Assembly: GCA_015680685.1 (NCBI GenBank)
Contig: MNCI01002315.1
Location: 378,121-442,120 of the forward strand
From: Gnetum montanum
Taxonomy: Eukaryota; Streptophyta; Gnetopsida; Gnetales; Gnetaceae
DNA length: 64,000 bases
Direction of reading: 5' to 3'
This document shows positions 45,024 through 57,480 of the stretch, piece after piece (position 1 is the first letter of the stretch; every line of letters begins with the position of its first letter). The translations under genes and the position numbers were made by a program. The notes beneath the pieces were generated by a model. The model was not told where the DNA came from. It saw only the letters and a list, made by a program, of their open reading frames with translations, and searched no databases.

Positions 45024-45623
45024 TGATAAATTAGAAAATTTATTAGTAATGAGATATTTTATCTACGATGTCGTAGATACGTTATCGTATAAAAAATATC
45101 GCAGGGTGCATGGTAGCATATAAAAGCAACACTTAGGTGCATGGATCAGCAATAGATTTGATAACATAGTAGCAAAACTCTTTCAATTTGTTTTCATAAT
45201 TTTAGCTTTCAGTACTTAGCAATGTGTGCCTGCAATGTGATGTTAAGTGATTGATCGGAGTCTCTATTCGAGTGTGATGTACTTGGACACACTACATGAC
45301 TAGAAATAAAGATGGAGATTACTTTCCATCATTATAGCAATACTTAGTTTTATTTTTGCTTTCATTTCGTTTAATGTTTACTATTTTCATACTTATTAAT
45401 TTACTTTCAATGCACTTAACTATCCTTATTGTTAAGCAGAATGAGTACGATTGATCTCAAGCACTTAAGTGCAGCTACTTGGTAACCCAAAAGTACTATC
45501 ACTTGGTATGCCCAATAGTGTGGTACTTGGTAATCTCACTAGTAGTTACATGAAGTCCAAGGTGTGAATGGAAAATCATGACTGGCTACTCATTACATAG
45601 GCTAGATTAGATTCATTTACTAA
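45024..45623 (+). repeat. R7 5' LTR, left part
   Basis: Matches the 3' LTR from 63324. TATA box TATAAAAG at 45119-45126. Three TTGGTA-type motifs lie at about 45478-45540. Interrupted after ACTAA (45619-45623) by S1; resumes at 47972. Confidence 0.85.
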
Positions 45624-47966
45624 TGTTCGTGGCCGTTTGGGACGTGACTGCTAACGAGTGTCCTCGAACAAGATTTAGGTGCTTGCTGGTCTCTGGCAAC
45701 ACCAAGGCCCAGATACCTCCAAATAGACTTAGTAGTTAATGTGAGTATGTGTATGTACTGTTATGAAAAATAAAACGATTGGGTTGTATGTAAAACTATA
45801 AATGACTTATCTTAAAGAGATTCAGCCAACTTTGCAAAGTACTGTGAGTTGTTGAGAGTTCCTATTCTGTTCAATTACCTAGTCTATGCGGTCCTTATAA
45901 TACCTACTTGTAACAAATAAAGTTTTGCAAAAACATTTGAGCACAACTCTGCGAATCTACTTCTAATTTTCCCCAGAGAAAGAGATAGTTCCACAAGAAA
46001 ACGAGAAATAGAGTGAGATTCAATGGAAACAGAAAGAAGAGAAAAAGAAAGCAGATTTGTGTAAAGATCTCAAATGTTTAAACAAGGTAAAATGATATAA
46101 GTAAACACTTCGCAATAAAGTTATCCCAAATTCAATAACTACGAATTGTTCAAACTTCCAAGGCTCAAATAAGCAATTTCTTCAAGACAATCCTACTATA
46201 CTTCCAAAAAAAAATTTGCTGCATAAACTATCACATACCAGATTCTATTTTGGCTAGATAATGGATGTCAACAATTGCATTCAACAGAACCTTCAAAAGA
46301 CTTGAAAATTTATGATTGAAATACCACGGAGATTCACTTTAAAGATAAAAGAAGCTATTCTGGTCCTATCAAAATACCAAAGATTTTTTGAACCCTCTTG
46401 ACTATTGAATCGTTTAACGGCTTGACTACATGCAGAGGCTCTCTTACAACAATCTTAATAGTGATTCTTATAGATTGCACAATAATAAAATTCACTACTA
46501 AAATGCTCTTAAGGCTTTCAAACACAAGCTCTTCTATGGCAAAATTTTAATAGAAATTTTCTATCATGCAACAAGAACAATAAGAGCAATCTAAAAATCC
46601 CAAAATTACTTGCCAAGCATGATACTATCTAAACCACTAGCTAAACAATTTAAGCAAAATACAAATAAGCATAACTCACAGGATTATGACAAAGAGGCTG
46701 AAATGTTGTCTTTAACAAGTCATCTTACAAGCAATCTTTCACAATGTCATCTTTACAAATGCTCTTCTTTACAAATGCTCATTCCACTGATTCAGTTGTG
46801 CACCTATCTCGCTATGTCTTTGTGTCTCTATAGCTGCACTTGATGGATTGGTAATGATGATGACGGACACGTTGGTGTCGGGCGCTGCTGTGTTTGCAAT
46901 TTCTGTTTGCAGGTTCATCACTGCAAGAATCCAGATGTGAAAACATTTTCGTTGTGTGCCAAGCTTTGTCTTAGGGTTTATGTTTAATATTTCACGTCTT
47001 CTCATTGTTGTTTGTCATATCCTGCATTTGAAACAAAACAGAAACCCTGCTATGTTTTTCTTTTTGTGTGCAGACTCCATTCTCTGAACACTACAGATCA
47101 TAGAAGGAGATCTTATTTTTCTTTGGTTACAGCAGCAAATGATAAACGCAATTTGGGATTGCAACTGCTTGAAATTTTTGCCCAAATTCACCTAAGGCTT
47201 CCTGCGTTTTTCTTTCTAAATTTTTTTATTCAATTTGTGAATCAGGGACAGCTGTTGTATGATTTAGGTGCTAATATTGGCAAGATTTTGATATATTCTT
47301 GATTCTTGTCTTGTTGTTTTTATTCTAAAACCATTACTCATAACTTGTTCTTGTTTTTCTAGTTTTCATTGCTGATTCAAATGCAGAGTATATACAAAGT
47401 GTTTGAAAAATTTCCTTTTGCCAATGTCTCTACTTTTGTTGTTAAAAAAAATTTAATAAACATTACTGTGACATCCAATTCTCAATTCTTGTATATACTG
47501 CTAACTATATTTTAACTCTTATTCTTTTTCTCTCTTCTTCTTTTTGTTATGCACTTCATATACACAGCACATGAACAAATTGCTTTATGAAGAATACTAT
47601 AATTTCCAATGAACAGTTTACTATCAATTGCAGTTACTTGGATTCTTCATTTCTTTCTTCTTTAAATTTAGATGCTATTTCTCTTTATCCACAAGCTAAA
47701 ATTTTGTTTATTCTGACAGAGTAAAGCATTCTATATGCATTTTCTTGATATTTTATAGCCTTTCCTCCAATCTTTCAGTATCTAAAATTGCTTTGCAATG
47801 GATCTTTAAAAGCTCCCTTATGAATTTAGTGAGAAAACATAGTTAATAGTTTGTGGAATTCTTGCCACTTCTCCAACTATGAATAAGAGAGTACTAAAAA
47901 CTGCAAAACCTTTAATTAATTTTATCATGCCAACCTGTTCCATGAAATGGCCAAAATGTGCCAACA
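45624..47966. mobile_element. S1: probable solo LTR of an unrelated LTR retrotransposon
   Basis: 2343-bp insertion flanked by a perfect 5-bp duplication ACTAA (45619-45623, 47967-47971). It starts TGTTCG and ends GCCAACA, the TG...CA form of LTR ends. No gag or pol motif and no internal terminal direct repeats are seen. CTATAAAT near 45796 and AATAAAG near 45917 could be promoter and poly(A) signals if read on the plus strand. Two short frames (46769-47005 minus, 47012-47302 plus) have no recognisable domain. Alternatively it is a small non-autonomous element with very short LTRs. Confidence 0.6.
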
Positions 47967-47971
47967 ACTAA

Positions 47972-48229
47972 CACTTAGATTTAGAAACTATTACTTTTAC
48001 TTCATATTAGCCAAGAGCAATATGGCTAATACAACATCATTTATCATATACCTCATCGTGAGTTAAACCATACACATTGAATTTACCAGCTCACATGGGA
48101 AGACAACAATTACAAACTCTAACCAATTACTTGCATAGTCACATTTCCTTGTCTACAAAATTTAATTAAGATCATACATAAACACTCATATCTTGTATGG
48201 TTAGGTGTTGGATACTCCACCACTCATCA
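47972..48229 (+). repeat. R7 5' LTR, right part
   Basis: Completes the LTR after S1; ends CCACTCATCA at 48229, next to the PBS. Confidence 0.85.
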
Positions 48230-48230
48230 T

Positions 48231-48248
48231 TTGAGTCGTTGCTAGGGA
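48231..48248 (+). promoter_or_regulatory. R7 primer-binding site (tRNA-Asp type, mutated)
   Basis: TTGAGTCGTTGCTAGGGA, one base after the LTR. Confidence 0.65.
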
Positions 48249-48368
48249 TAAGTCAACGTTATGCAAAGTAACTAATTTTTCAAAGTTTGTTGTATCTGAA
48301 ACTTAAAGTCAAATCTAGCAACTATAAGTAAAGCACACTTTTAACATAAACCATCTAAAACTACAATA

Positions 48369-48886
48369 TGACTTCACATAATAATCAACCATCACTTGCC
48401 AAGAAGACAAGAAGAAGTAGTGATAGAATTGTTGATGAAGAAGAATGGGGAATACCAATATAGATACAAATCACTTATGTTCACACTGATTCGTACCATC
48501 CAAACTTTACTTTCATCTTCCATCAGGACAAGCAAATGAGATGCAGAGACATACAAGGCAACATAGTCCTATCTCCGAAATGTGTAGCATTGAACATGCT
48601 ACAAACTACTCTAAAGAGAATGCATTTGGACTAGATTTAGGTAGGGTATCATGTGACTCAACACATGACCAAACCCTATGAACCCATAAAGAAGTAGATG
48701 AGAAGAGATGCTACCATGGAAATCAAACATGTCTATAGCAAAGGGAAGTAGACTAACACTTTTTCTATCATAGAAGAAGTTGATGTTAATAAATTCATTC
48801 CAAAACAACCCCACTAGAACCATGAGGAGCATTCAAAGATACTTGTCATTAGACTAGAGGAACTTGTTAAGGCCCAACTTCATTCT
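48369..48886 (+). pseudogene. gag: R7 gag, N-terminal part
   Basis: ATG at 48369-48371 (MTSHNNQPS). It carries the N-terminal module (HPNFTFIFHQDKQ, CRDIQGNIVLSP). Stops appear after about 48640. R8 interrupts the gene in the following linker at 48886; it resumes at 56079. Confidence 0.75.
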
Positions 48887-49729
48887 TGATGAGCGGCAAG
48901 GTACCCCTATGCTCAACCATACGAATACGAGCATTACACGCAATCTGGTCGAACTCCAACGACTAAGTGCTTATGCACTTTCACAGAACAAGAATGGGTT
49001 AGGTGATCGTTGTCTTCCCAAGCTTACTCATATGGCGCAATTGTATGGTTAAGTAAACTTGAGGTATATGATTTTTATGCTTTTTATGTTTTATGTCCTA
49101 GTGCTAAAAAGGAAGAAATGAAATAATTAAGTAACTAATTTAATTTAACTAATTAGCTAGGTTCTAACTAGTCCTAACACCAGCATTCGTTCCCACTCTC
49201 CGTACACATCCTAAACTAGTGTAACACTACTGCGATTACCAAATGCTAGTCGTTAGTGGGTTACCAAGTGTTCCACGTATGCTCGAAGTGGTTGTACTGA
49301 GTGTGCTTACTTGTTAAAAATTAACAAATCAATAAAATAGAAAATTAATTAATGAAAGCATTGAATAACTGTAAATAACATTAAATGCAATAAATAAGCT
49401 ATTCTGAATGTTGCAAGGTTTATCACAAAGATCATCTTTATTTCCAAAAACAAGGTGTGCTTAGGTACATAATTCTCAAATAAAGATTCGTTCACTTTAT
49501 GACTCCTATTACGAACACTCAGAAATAATTTTAACTCTAGAAAGGGAAAACTGGAAGAGTTCGGGTAAGGGACTACGAAACTAATTGCGAAATCAAGTGC
49601 CCTCATCTTGTATTTATAGGTGATGATACAAGCTCTGATATCACATGTCTGATATCACTTTGGCATCTCCGATATCATGTACCCAATATCGGGGATCCAA
49701 TATCAGGGGTTTCATATCGCAATTCATCA
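48887..49729 (-). repeat. R8 3' LTR
   Basis: 843 bp, TGATGAGC ... AATTCATCA. Six or so imperfect GATATC-containing units at the U3 end (49635-49722). Confidence 0.92.
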
Positions 49730-51770
49730 TGCCCCCACAACTAAATGAAAACTCATCCTTGAGTTTCTTACAAAATATTTGGGAGGTATGGGATTATTAA
49801 CTGAACGACAACTGATGGTGACATGGAATGACAAACTCAAAGTGCCTAGTGAACAAATCAACAAACATGTTATAGCATTGATGTTCATAACCATTGTGGT
49901 AAACATTGTACATAAATGACATCCAGACCCTCATTTGACAGCTTGAAGAGAGAAAGAAAAGAAAATGAGGTGCATTGCTGCCGATGTCAAAAATGTGCAC
50001 ACCATTGTTCATTCATGACCACATGATCAAGCTTGTTCCTTGCGTAAACACTCCAGCTCCAATCCATCCTAAGTGCTCCCTCCTACCCTAGTCTATTGTT
50101 CATGTGTTCGCTATCTACACACACAACTCAATCACAAATTAGCAAGGATAAATAAGAAAAAATGCCATTGATACCTTGCCTCAATATGAAGCACATTGGC
50201 TAGGTTGTGGGTATGGAAGATACTGAGTTAGAGGTTTATAATTGATGACTATCCAAGGTGTAGGGGTGAGATAAGTAATGGAATGGAAAAGTTTGTGATA
50301 GGACACCCACGAGTAAGAGCGAACCTCCAGTAGCGATAGGGTGGAAAAACTAAAAGAACAAGAAAGGTGAGAGAAATAACAATGGTGAAGCCATTAATAC
50401 AAAACAAAAATAGATGTTACTAATGGGGTGAATGAGAAATAGTTGATTATAAGAAATGTTTTTAAGGAAAAGAACTTAATAAGTGCACCAAAACAGAATG
50501 CTAGTGGATTCTCCCCAAAGCAGGCTCATGCCCGTAATGCCTTGACAAACCCATAAATCAAAGAGTCCATAGGCTCTCGGAATGACATATGGAAATAATG
50601 GTTAAGAACTTACCCACCAGAGTTTACTAAAGGATAACAATGTGGCAACCAAGATATAGATTAATCATAAAACTAGAAATGAGGTGGGATATGGAAGGTA
50701 ATACTAAAAAAGAGGAGATAATGGAATGGGATCCCAAAATCAAGGTTGTGTAAAGTCCCTTGTGTAGTGTGTGATTAAGGTGACTTAATAAAATTTGGCC
50801 CAAATCCAGATTAAAACTAACCACATCTAGTGACCTCGCATCAACACACTTGACCAATCCATCCTTGTGAGGCAACAAGAATGTGTCCATAGAGCCACCA
50901 CCATTCCAACAAGAGAAAGATAGAGGAGTAAGAAGTGAGAAAGGGCCTTAGTTAGAGACAACCTTCAGGCATGGGCAACATGTCTTTCCAGTGCCATAAC
51001 CAATGCTTGTAGCACATGTTTCTTATTATGTCTAAGGGGTGTGCTTTGAATTACCACTAGTTGTTTATTTTTGTTTTTTCTTCTTCCTTCTTTTTTTTTT
51101 TTTTTTTGCATGAGAAGCATACCATGCAAAGACTTATTTGATTTAGTCAACTTCATGATATTTGTTCAAGAGTGGAATGGCAAAAAACTTATGAAAAACA
51201 TCCAAGAACCCAAGAGAATAGCCAGCACAAATGCATTGAATCCTCTTAAGGTCACACCCTTTTCAATTCATTTGAATATTTCCTTGGTTAAAGAATACCA
51301 AACCACCAATTCATTAATAAGTTTACTTAGAAAAAGGGATAGTACAGTTCCAAGATCAAGGGAGACCATAGAGATGAATGGATGAATGGATGACGTGGAC
51401 TCATTACTTAGCATATCAAAAGAAATCATATCCTAGTATCAACATTAAAAGTTAAAGGTAAAAACCAAACATTAGCAATCAACACCATTATAGTACAATC
51501 CACCATTATGAGCACTTATTAGATGACGAGTGAAAGTAATTTAAACAAAATGTAATAGAAAAAGAAATAGTAAAAATGTTAACGATGGTGTAAAACAAAA
51601 ACAAGTAAAGATGAAAAATGTGTAAAACAAAAAGGATAAAAGAACTGAGGGGTTTAGAATGGTTAGCATTAGTGGCCATCTCCCCCACGACTGAGTTGGA
51701 AGGAGGAGATCTGAAATAATGAGAAAGGTTATCCATTAATAGAGGTAGTATTAGTATTGGCTACTTAAAC
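49730..51770 (-). other. R8 noncoding tract, PPT and intron-like segment
   Basis: PPT (TAGTTGTGGGGGCA) at 49730-49743. Intron-like segment 50115-50174, 60 nt: AAG|GTATCAATGG, TTGCTAATTTG, GTGTGTAG|A, with the following start codon mutated to ATA. Degraded RNA fold near 50500-50556. A pure T run is at about 51091-51108. PPT-like CAGTCGTGGGGGAGATG at 51678-51694. No ORFX. Confidence 0.65.
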
Positions 51771-51784
51771 TCATTAAGGATTTC

Positions 51785-52420
51785 CAACTTCCCCCAGTTG
51801 GTATTTTCGGTATTAGTACTTGGAAGTTGGCGATGGACTTGCTCTAATGTATCTATGCTATCAATGTAGGTGCAAGTCAAGCTCTCAGTTGGTTCCATGC
51901 ATATAGTTGAATTGCTCTCTTGGTTAGCTGCTAGCCACTGGGTGCCTTCCTGTCTTGTGGCTGCTGCATACAGGCATCTTTGTATGTTAGTTATTTGTGC
52001 ACACTAGTTGCGTGCAGGCAATTTAAAAGTTGTACGAACTAGGACTTCTGCACGTAATTACATCTTGTGTCACTATATGCGATGCATGAAACTTTCTTCT
52101 TCTCAATCTTTCCGAACATATTTTCCTTTGATATTTTTAGGGAAAGATCACGTATTCCTAGGCAAACATCAATTGTGCTTAGCCATGCTCTTCCCATAAC
52201 GATTGGGAAATCCCCCTTACAGTTGTTGACTTGAATCACTAGGAAATTGGCTAAATACGACCACCCACAAATAGTGGTAATACTGTCCTCCACTATTCCT
52301 AATGGAACAGTGATAGATTGGTCAACCAACTCTAAAAGAATGTTAATCTTTTTTAGTGGAGGCAGGTTTTAGGCTTTGTACATTTCTTGAGAGATTAATT
52401 TAACACTGGAACCTGAATCC
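51785..52420 (-). pseudogene. R8 protease and protease-RT linker
   Basis: GAT TCA GGT (DSG) at 52411-52419. The open frame 52329-52039 reads VEDSITTICGWSYLANFLV, MGRAWLSTIDVCLGI, FGKIEKKKV. The linker with NWGKLE-like sequence reaches the deletion junction near 51775. The RT that should follow is absent. Confidence 0.8.
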
Positions 52421-52559
52421 AAAAGAGCTTTGCAAAGCTCATTTCCAGCGATTTGCAAATATATAAGAGGACTCCCAGGATCAAAGAATTTCCTAGGAAG
52501 ATGGCCAACTTTAATCCAATCAGTGATAGCATGAGTCAACATGACCATCTACGTTAAGT

Positions 52560-55077
52560 GCAGTCTTTGGTTTGAAGGAAGCTTCAAAGATTCGAATGAT
52601 GGTGAGGCCTTTGGAGAATTAGACACTTGTGGTGGTAAGGACTTGGTCGGACTGTTGGTTCTAAAGAAAGGTCTCTTTTTTGTGTGGTTGTTTGAACCAA
52701 CAGTAGGTTGAGGGTTAATAGCCCTTGTAGCATTACGTTGCTACGGTTGGGTAGGGAGCTCACCCTGCATAGCTGGAGCAGGTCGTAATGGAGCTAAGGG
52801 TGGAAGAGATGCAGTTGGATGAGAAGGATAGTATGTTTGTGAAACATCACCCCTAGGAGAATGAGTTCTATAGTACTCGTGGGTTTGGTAGTGAGGCTGA
52901 GGAGTGACGTGACTAGTGGAGTCACGTGGAGAGATCGACTATTGCAAGTAGTATCCATACAAGTTAGGTTAATGGTAAGGGTACTATTGATGTGGTGGTG
53001 GCATTCCCCATGATTGTGGGTGTTGCCACTGTTGATACTATTCATTTGGTTGTGGTGGAGCTCCACTTGGATAATACATCAAGGGTTGGTGGAACTACCT
53101 TGGGTTACCTTGAGGATAAGGTAACCTTCGAGGTGTTTGTCGTATGTTTAATCATGGGTTTACTGCATACACCCCAGACTCTTGCAAATGTGACACTACT
53201 AGGAAACATCCCTTAGGATGGTCATATTGGCATATCTCACATCTGCTATCATTGTCTGTGTCTAAATACACAACCTCTTCAATGACGGCAACTTTGCCCT
53301 TACCTTTGTTACGTGCATATTCAGCTTCTTTCTTTTTTCTCCTCTCTCGATCACTACTTTGTTCTCTAGACTCCTCTACTATTTTTAGAATGGTTTGAAA
53401 TTTATCATCTAGGGAGTTCCATATTTGATCTACCTTTGCCGATACTTCTAATGTAAATTTTTGAATGGGCAAAGTTTTCCTATTCACCATCTCTTCAAGA
53501 GGTGACTCTTCTTCATCTTCACAAAATCTAACTTCTTTTTTTCAAAGGGAAGGATCTTTGTTGTATTCTTTCGCACTTTCTCTTTTCCTTAACTCACCTT
53601 CCTCCTTGGCAACTTGCTCCAACAATCTTTGTACTTAATGGGCTCTAAGCTCAGATAGTCTTCCTTGGGCATAAGTCCCAAGGGTTCTTCACGTTTCGTA
53701 CCTAAGCCCATCTACAAGATGGTGTAGTCATTCTCTCTATGAGTAACCATGGCCAGGGCAATGATGTAATAATGCATAATATTGACCCATGGTAGCATCC
53801 AAGGGTTCGTGTCCTCCTTGTTTCTATCATTGGATTTGCTTACGCAGGTTGGACACTCAGGAGTACATTTGATACTTATCGTTGAACAGTTCTAACATGG
53901 TACTCCATCGATGAATGGATTCCATTTCTAAGGACCGATACTAGCTTTCTGCTTCCTTGATTAGTTTCCATGAAAATAACTTGAGTTTTTGCCACTCATT
54001 TTCTATGTTTTGCAATGCACATGCATCGTGAAATGCTTGTAGATGGTTTTGAGGATTAGCATTGTATCCCCCTTCAAATCGTGGGATGTTATTCATGTCT
54101 AATCTTTTGATCCTGCTATACTTTTGGTGCCTTCTTTGGATCCTAACAGCCTTAGTTATATCTAGCATACTTCAAGTAGCGAGTAGGGGTTCATCGTGAT
54201 CATATTGTCTATGGCGTCTTTGATGCCTCTGTTGTTCCCTACTCTCCCTCCTTTTGTGGTGTGTTTCTCTAGAATGCCCTCGTCCCCTTTCTTGACTCTT
54301 TTGTCTATGATTCCTATTTTTTCTACCATCATCCTTAGGGTCTTTTCCCTTACGACTGCATTCAAATCCTAAAGGAGAGGGGAAAGGAGATGATGAAGGT
54401 GAAGAGGAAGGAGGACTGGCACCATGATGGTGCCTACTACCTTCTCTTCGATGGTCGTGGCCTCAGTCATGGTTACGATCAGAATTTCCATCTTTGTCAT
54501 GTGTTTAGGTTCCTTTTTCAAACCCTTTGTGTCCACCGGTACCAGAATCTGGGTTATGGATAGTTGAGTGAAGATTCTGACACACAACCCCTAGACCGAA
54601 GTTAACGGGAGGAACATCGTTTTGTGGAAAACCTCCCAAGGTAGGTTCACCACCCTCATTTTCACTTAGGACATTCAGGATGTCCGGAGACCACTTCTCC
54701 TTCATAGATTTGTGATTTCTCTCCTGTTGTAGGTCCCTTTGATGTTGTGCCTCCATAGGTCAATACTCTCTCGAGTTGTGTTCATGCACAACGTATTCTA
54801 TCTATAAGTGCTACATGCCAATTCGTGTGAGAGCACGAAGAAGCATGCTTGGGATTGAGTGATCAAGAGGTAACACTATATTACCTTCTAAATCATGCCA
54901 ACGTAGTTGTTCATCCTAGTGAAGGATAAAGGTAAAGTCTGGTACATACTCATCAGGATGAATGTATACTAAGCGAAACTATTGGGGTACTGGCGGATTA
55001 TCCTATATACTCCACCTCTAATTGTTCATTGTGTTGGACCTAGACGGTGAAGCACTTTTTTAAGAAGAAGGAGACAT
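52560..55077 (-). pseudogene. gag: R8 gag
   Basis: ATG at 55075-55077 (MSPSS). N-terminal module with DEYVPDFTFILH and WHDLEGNIVLPL (about 54960-54870). Linker frame 54756-54505. RS-rich segment 54470-54220 (HKRRESREQQRHQRRHR). Capsid from DMNNIPRFEGGYNANP (54090) through the Retrotrans_gag region to about 53640, broken by stops. Coiled-coil tail at 53490-53250. Zinc knuckle CEICQYDHPKGC at 53206-53241. Pro/His-rich linker at 53066-52794. Nonsense changes include TAA in the GT-THDK segment, where R3 has TGA. Confidence 0.8.
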
Positions 55078-55197
55078 GATTAATTATTCAATGTGTAATA
55101 CTCTTCTCCTTTTGATGATTCTGGGGTCACTAACCCTAAGGGTTCATTCCAACGATGGGATGATTCCTATGTTCTAATTAGTGCACAAACAACAAAG

Positions 55198-55215
55198 TCC
55201 CTAGCAGCGGTGCCA
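55198..55215 (-). promoter_or_regulatory. R8 primer-binding site (tRNA-Asp)
   Basis: TGGCACCGCTGCTAGGGA on the minus strand, one base from the LTR. Confidence 0.75.
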
Positions 55216-55216
55216 A

Positions 55217-56073
55217 TGATGAGTGGTGAAGTACCCCTATGCTCAACCATATGGATACAAGCATTACACGTAATCCAGTCGAACTCCAAGGACTAAATGC
55301 TTATGCGCCTTCACATAACAAGGATGGGTTAGGCGATCATTGTCTTCCCAAGCTTACTCCGATGGCGCGATTGTATGGTTAAGTAAACTTGAGGTATATG
55401 ATTTTTATGCTTTTTATGTTTTATGTCCTGGTGCTAAAAAGGGAGAAATGAAATAATTAAGTAATTAATTTAATTTAACTAATTAGCTAGGTTCTAACTA
55501 GTCCTAACACCAGCATTTGTTCCCACTCTCTGTACACATCCTAAACCAGTGTAACACTACTGGGATTACCAAACGCTAGTCATTACTAAGTTACCAAGTG
55601 TTCCACATATGCTTGAAGTGGTCGTATTGAGTGTGCTTACTTGTTGAAAACTAACAAATCAATAAAATAGCCAATGAACTAATGAAAGCATTGGATAACT
55701 GTAAATAACATTAAATGCAATAAATAAGCTATTCTGAATGTTGCACAATTTATCACAAAGTTCATCTTTATTTTCAGACACAAGGTGTGCTCACGTACAC
55801 AATGCTCAAATAAAGATCCATTCACTCTATGACTCCTACTGCAGACACTCAAAAATAATTCTAACTCTAGAAAGGAAAAACTGCAAGAGTTTGGGTAAGG
55901 GACTATGAAACTAACTGTGAAATCAAGTGCCCTCATCTCTTATTTATAGGCGATGAGACAAGCTCCAATATCGCATGTCCGATATTGCTTTGGCACCTTT
56001 GATATTGCATATCCAATATCGAGGGTTTGATATCGGGGATCCAATATTGGGGGTCCGATATCACGACTCATCA
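55217..56073 (-). repeat. R8 5' LTR
   Basis: 857 bp; clearly the same as 48887-49729 but with many transitions. GATATC-type units at 55960-56062. Confidence 0.92.
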
Positions 56074-56078
56074 ATTCT

Positions 56079-57480
56079 ACTCTAGTAGAGACACACAAGC
56101 TGGAGGCTACTAACTCAAGATACAAGCAAGAATTTAGGCCAAGGGACCTTACTAAATCTTATCGGGAAACATACAAGAGTCATGAAAGGAGAACCAGCTA
56201 GCATCATTCTCCTACCACCTCATCTGCCTCATCACGATCGTTGGAGGACTCTGACAGAAGAAGACACAAGTACATGGATTCTAATAGGGAATAAAGGCAA
56301 ACTCATGGCCATCATGACAAATATTCAAGGTACTATAATTCAAAATATGAAGAGCATGAATGAAGAAGAAGAAGAGACAAAAAATAGGATCAAGAGAGGC
56401 ATGAGCATAGAAGGGGTCACCACTACAATAGAGCATATGAACCCTATCACAATAATGAACCCCTTATAGCAACCCGAAGCATGATCAATATTCAAGAAGT
56501 TGTCTACATACCAACTAGGCACATGAGAGATGGCCAAATCAAATGGCTAGATATGAAAAATATAACATGATTTAAAGGTGGTTACAATGTTGATCCCTAG
56601 CATCACCTTCAAGAATTTCATGATGCTTGTGCCCTTAAAAACATAAAGAATGATTGGCAGAAATTAAAGCTATTTCCTAGAACACTTGTGAAGGAAGCAA
56701 AAAGCTAAGACAAGTCACTAGAACTTGAATCCATCAAAAGCTAGAGTACCATGCTTGAAATCTTTAGTGATAAATATCAAACCTATTCACAAGTGTCAAA
56801 TCTAAAAAAATCCAGAACTGGAAACAAGGGACTCATGAAACCCTTAATGCGGTAATGGGTAGATATTATTCACTGTTACACAAATGCCCAAGCCACAAAT
56901 TTTCATCAAAGGAATAGCTTAGGCACATCGTAGATGGGCTAAGAGGTAAAAATAGAGAGACCCTTTAGGTTTACACCAAGGGAAGATTATCATAACTGAC
57001 TACCCATCATATTCAAAGACTTGTCGATCAAGTGGTAAAAGAGAAAGGAGAACTCAGAAAAAGAGAATTCGCTAAAGAGTACAATAGGGATCCATCAATA
57101 AGAAAGAGAGATGTACGAATGTGTGATACCCAAGAGGAAGAAACCTTGGACCAAGCAATTCAAAAAGAGATGTTAACAATTGAAAAATCTATTGCCTATG
57201 CAACAACATAGGTAGCAAAAATGTGGGATTCAATTCATGAAATATGTACAACAGTGTTAAAGATCATGGAGGAAAGAGCAGAGCAAGCATTCATAAGAGG
57301 AAAAGATAAAAGAAAGAAGAGAGAACTTGGATGCAATGGCAAAGTTGCTTTAGTAGATGAGGTCTTAGATACTAGCTCTACAAATGATGAAGGTTGCACT
57401 GTGTGCTAATATGAACATCCTAAGGGATGTTATTTGCTCATGACACATCTACAAGAAATAGGGCATACACACTTAACCCA
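56079..57480 (+). pseudogene. gag: R7 gag, RS linker, capsid and zinc knuckle
   Basis: Resumes after R8. Arg/Ser/His/Tyr-rich linker at 56120-56460. Capsid from WLDMKNI (near 56545) through YNVDP, HLQEFHDACALKNIKNDW and LVKEAKS to STMLEIFSDKYQTYSQVS (56800), then frameshifts. Coiled-coil tail 57221-57380. Knuckle CTVC-stop-YEHPKGC at 57395-57430 keeps all four ligands but has TAA at a Gln position. Confidence 0.75.

Larger units (their letters stand above)
48887..56073 (-). mobile_element. R8: gypsy element with RT-integrase deletion, nested in R7 gag
   Basis: 7.2 kb, perfect ATTCT duplication (48882-48886, 56074-56078). Both LTRs, PBS, gag, protease, noncoding tract and PPT are present. Compared with R3 a single deletion of about 2.8 kb joins the start of the integrase tail (R3 about 12200) to the protease-RT linker (R3 about 14985); the junction is near 51775. 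Otherwise R8 follows R3 closely, including the absence of ORFX. Confidence 0.9.

Noticed and set aside
46769-47302. Two short open frames on opposite strands inside the solo LTR candidate, suspected as a gene fragment.
   Set aside because: No domain, no splice or codon pattern and low-complexity composition; the TG...CA ends and target duplication explain the insert.
48866-48882. GTTAAGGCCCAACTTCA occurs in R7 gag (48866-48882) and again in R7 ORFX (61391-61407), both in a frame reading VKAQL.
   Set aside because: Only 17 nt with no extended homology on either side; no mechanism visible. Treated as coincidence or very small template switch.
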